Assembly: GCA_032073245.1 (NCBI GenBank)
Contig: DAMANX010000009.1
Location: 98,830-162,829 of the forward strand
Length of the DNA stretch: 64,000 nt
Origin: QVMG01 sp032073245
GTDB taxonomy: Bacteria; Bacteroidota; Bacteroidia; Bacteroidales; Tannerellaceae
Direction: 5' to 3'
The translations under genes and the position numbers were made by a program. Below the pieces are notes generated by a model, which saw nothing but the letters and a program-made list of their open reading frames with translations, searched no databases and was not told the DNA's origin. Positions 61,634 through 64,000 of the stretch are shown here, in pieces; position 1 is the first letter of the stretch, and every line of letters begins with the position of its first letter.

Positions 61634-63751
61634 ATGAAGACAAAACATTTTATTTTACTAAGCACTATGGTACTATCAGTTGGCTGTTCGACAAAAAGCA
61701 CGATCGAATATCCGGTAGCAGAGAAAGATAACACAGTAGACACTTATTTTGGTGTAGAAGTTGCTGATCCTTATCGTTGGTTGGAAAACGATACATCACA
61801 GGCAACTATGGATTGGGTTATTGCTGAAAACAAAGTAACGGATGCTTATATCTCGAAAATTCCATTCAGGGATATGATCAAGCAAAGAATGACTGATTTG
61901 ACCAATTACGAGAAGATAAGTTCTCCCTTTAAGAAAAATGGCAAATATTATTTCTTTAAGAATGATGGATTGCAGAACCAGAGTGTTATGTATGTAAAAG
62001 ATACACTGGATGGCGAAGCCCGTGTAATGCTTGATCCTAATAAACTGTCGGATGATGGAACAGTCGCTTTAGCAGGAATGTCTTTTTCTAACAATGGAAA
62101 ATATTTTGCTTATTCTATAGCCCGGAGTGGTTCGGATTGGAATGAGATTTTTGTAATAGATCTGGCAACCGGCGAACTTACAGGTGATCATATTCAATGG
62201 TGTAAGTTCGGAGGTGCTTCCTGGCAGGGAGATGGTTTCTACTATAGCGCGTATGATGCTCCTTTAGCCGGGAAAGAATTTTCCAATGTAAATGAGAATC
62301 ACAAGATATATTATCATACATTGGGAAAACCCCAGTCGGAAGATAAGTTGATCTTTCAGAATCCGAAAGAACCACGCCGTTTTTATTCTTCCTATGTGAA
62401 TGATGATGAAACACTTCACTTCCTTTTTGAATCGGGTGCAGGCCGTGGAAATAATGTATCATTGAAAGACCTACGTAAACCGAATGCTTCTTTTATTCAA
62501 TTGACCACCGATATGGATTATTCTTATTATCCGGTGGAGGTAATAGGGGATAAGGTTTATATGTATACAAATTATGGTGCGGCTAAATACCGTGTAATGA
62601 CATTTGATGTATCAAAGCCTTTGTTGAAAGACTGGGAAGAATTTATTCCGGAGGGAGAGTCTGTTCTGGCAAATGCTTCAGTGATTGGAGGGAAAATGAT
62701 TCTTACTTATGAAAAGGATGCCTCTCATCATGCTTATGTATATTCATTGGTGGGAAAAGAAGAGTTTGAAGTAAAACTTCCTACTCTTGGTTCTGTAGGC
62801 TTTAGTGGAAAAAAAGATGATAAAGAAATATTCTATACTTTTACTTCTTTTACCTTCCCGGCAACGATCTACAAATATGATATTGATACCAATACATCAG
62901 AACTTTATCTGGCTCCGAAAGTGGCCTTCAATTCGGAAGAATATACAACGGAGCAGGTTTTCTACCCAAGTAAGGATGGAACAAAGATACCTATGTTCCT
63001 GACCTATAAGAAAGGTTTGCAGAAAGACGGTACTAATCCGGTATTTCTCTATGGATACGGAGGATTCAATGTGAGCCTGAATCCAGGTTTCTCTACTAAT
63101 CGCCTCGTATTCCTAGAAAATGGTGGGATTTATGCGCAAACCAACCTGAGAGGAGGAGGTGAATATGGAGAAGAATGGCATCAGGCAGGAACAAAACTTA
63201 ATAAACAGAATGTTTTTGATGACTTTATAGCTGCAGCTGAATATCTTATAAAAGAGAAATATTCCAGTAAAGAAAAGATGGCAATTAATGGTGGTTCTAA
63301 TGGTGGGCTATTAGTAGGTGCGGTCGTTAACCAGCGTCCTGATCTTTTCAAAGTGGCTGTGCCTGCAGTAGGTGTGATGGATATGTTGCGTTATCATACA
63401 TTCACTATTGGATGGAATTGGGCAAGTGATTACGGAACGAGTGAAGACAGTAAAGAGATGTTTGAATACCTTCATGCTTATTCTCCTTTACATAATATCA
63501 AGAACGATGGAACACCTTATCCGGCAATTCTGATTACTACAGCTGATCATGATGACCGTGTGGTTCCTGCTCATTCCTTTAAATACGCAGCGACATTACA
63601 GGCTGCCAATACAGGAGATGCACCAAAACTAATCCGCATAGAAAGCAATGCCGGGCATGGTGCCGGTAAACCAATGAGTAAGATCCTTGACGAGTATGCA
63701 GATACGTATGCGTTTATTATGTATAATCTGGGGATGGGAGTAAATCAGTGA
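61634..63751 (+). CDS. prolyl oligopeptidase (S9A) lipoprotein
   Basis: The 705-residue enzyme has a lipoprotein signal (HFILLSTMVLSVGCSTKS). An N-terminal seven-bladed beta-propeller (about 75-425) gates the active site. The C-terminal alpha/beta-hydrolase domain has the serine in INGGSNGGLLVGAVVNQR, the aspartate in TADHDDRVVPAHS and the histidine in SNAGHGAGKP. It cleaves short peptides after proline. Together with the dipeptidyl peptidase III lipoprotein it points to envelope-located peptide breakdown. Length is normal. Confidence 0.93.
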   Translation: MKTKHFILLSTMVLSVGCSTKSTIEYPVAEKDNTVDTYFGVEVADPYRWLENDTSQATMDWVIAENKVTDAYISKIPFRDMIKQRMTDLTNYEKISSPFKKNGKYYFFKNDGLQNQSVMYVKDTLDGEARVMLDPNKLSDDGTVALAGMSFSNNGKYFAYSIARSGSDWNEIFVIDLATGELTGDHIQWCKFGGASWQGDGFYYSAYDAPLAGKEFSNVNENHKIYYHTLGKPQSEDKLIFQNPKEPRRFYSSYVNDDETLHFLFESGAGRGNNVSLKDLRKPNASFIQLTTDMDYSYYPVEVIGDKVYMYTNYGAAKYRVMTFDVSKPLLKDWEEFIPEGESVLANASVIGGKMILTYEKDASHHAYVYSLVGKEEFEVKLPTLGSVGFSGKKDDKEIFYTFTSFTFPATIYKYDIDTNTSELYLAPKVAFNSEEYTTEQVFYPSKDGTKIPMFLTYKKGLQKDGTNPVFLYGYGGFNVSLNPGFSTNRLVFLENGGIYAQTNLRGGGEYGEEWHQAGTKLNKQNVFDDFIAAAEYLIKEKYSSKEKMAINGGSNGGLLVGAVVNQRPDLFKVAVPAVGVMDMLRYHTFTIGWNWASDYGTSEDSKEMFEYLHAYSPLHNIKNDGTPYPAILITTADHDDRVVPAHSFKYAATLQAANTGDAPKLIRIESNAGHGAGKPMSKILDEYADTYAFIMYNLGMGVNQ

Positions 63752-63817
63752 TGAACGGTAAGTGTGATAAAGAGTTACAGCTTCCGGCTTCCGGAACGGC
63801 CGTAGGCCTATCAATTG

Positions 63818-63837
63818 CCGTCAGTTATAACTGACGG
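63818..63837. repeat. perfect 20-base palindrome
   Basis: CCGTCAGTTATAACTGACGG is fully self-complementary and lies 66 bases after the prolyl oligopeptidase stop. Confidence 0.7.
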
Positions 63838-63866
63838 TCTAAATAATGGAGGCATTGCCTCTTCTT

Positions 63867-63917
63867 CTGTGGGTTTTAACCCCTCTATAACCATCATAAA
63901 GGGGTTGAAACCCACAG
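63867..63917. repeat. inverted repeat downstream of the prolyl oligopeptidase gene
   Basis: CTGTGGGTTTTAACCCCT pairs with AGGGGTTGAAACCCACAG with one mismatch across 15 bases. With the preceding palindrome it forms a compound intergenic element. Confidence 0.7.
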
Positions 63918-63945
63918 AGGAATCCCATAATCTGGATGATAATCT

Positions 63946-63984
63946 AAGAGGGTGTGTCAAAACTGTCGCATCCTCTTTTTTTTT
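63946..63984 (+). terminator. terminator-like hairpin at window end
   Basis: AAGAGGGTG pairs with CATCCTCTT (one mismatch) around 14 bases and runs into ten T residues. Besides ending transcription it could be the tip of a mobile element cut off by the window. Confidence 0.6.
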
Positions 63985-64000
63985 GCAAAAGCCCGAACTT

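Overview
The window looks like a chromosomal segment of a Bacteroidales bacterium, most likely Parabacteroides or a close relative. This is inferred from Bacteroidota-type promoters (TTG or TTTG, about 20 bases, then TAnnTTTG), weak or absent Shine-Dalgarno sequences, type IX secretion-like C-terminal domains, an Rnf operon led by an RseC-like gene, and many surface lipoproteins. The genus is not proven from sequence alone.

Layout. (1) 1-4656: the 3' part of a 3-phosphoglycerate dehydrogenase gene, a DUF1015 gene and a HAD phosphatase gene run in one direction. They are interrupted by two cassettes, each holding a four-helix-bundle (S23/IVP family) gene between inverted blocks of 7-base repeats. 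A secreted protein of unknown function follows. (2) 4726-17810, minus strand: an uninterrupted siphovirus-type tail operon (tube, initiator-like tRNA, tail chaperone with a -1 frameshift, tape measure, distal tail protein and three large tail-tip or fibre proteins). It starts at its own perfect host-type promoter, and no capsid, portal, terminase or lysis gene is present. (3) 18149-23411: an accessory island with a large beta-helix surface protein, a divergent AraC-type regulator and a tyrosine recombinase. It is bracketed by terminators that share one stem sequence. (4) 23594-30174, minus: the rseC-rnfBCDGEA-galE operon. (5) 30369-63751: mostly housekeeping and envelope genes: DUF3078, pyrG-yidC, a YugP-like protease, fur-purA, alkD, dipeptidyl peptidase III, mnmA, prs, patatin-amylase, hppA, peroxiredoxin, kdsB, AlbA_2, NfeD, an ECF sigma factor, threonine aldolase, a nuclease/phosphatase fusion, a thioesterase, two related serine hydrolases (one fused to a YdjC/ChbG domain) and a prolyl oligopeptidase.

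Two themes stand out. The tail-only operon has an intact reading frame throughout, a conserved frameshift device, a tRNA with initiator features and a promoter preceded by three operator-like repeats at an exact 22-base period. It therefore looks like a retained, separately expressed particle or tailocin-like system rather than debris. Secondly, the intergenic spaces hold an unusual density of palindromic elements. Several share one architecture (about four degenerate tandem heptamers facing an inverted set) but use different heptamers, and two of them enclose a four-helix-bundle gene. This suggests an autonomous/non-autonomous relation that I do not know to be described.
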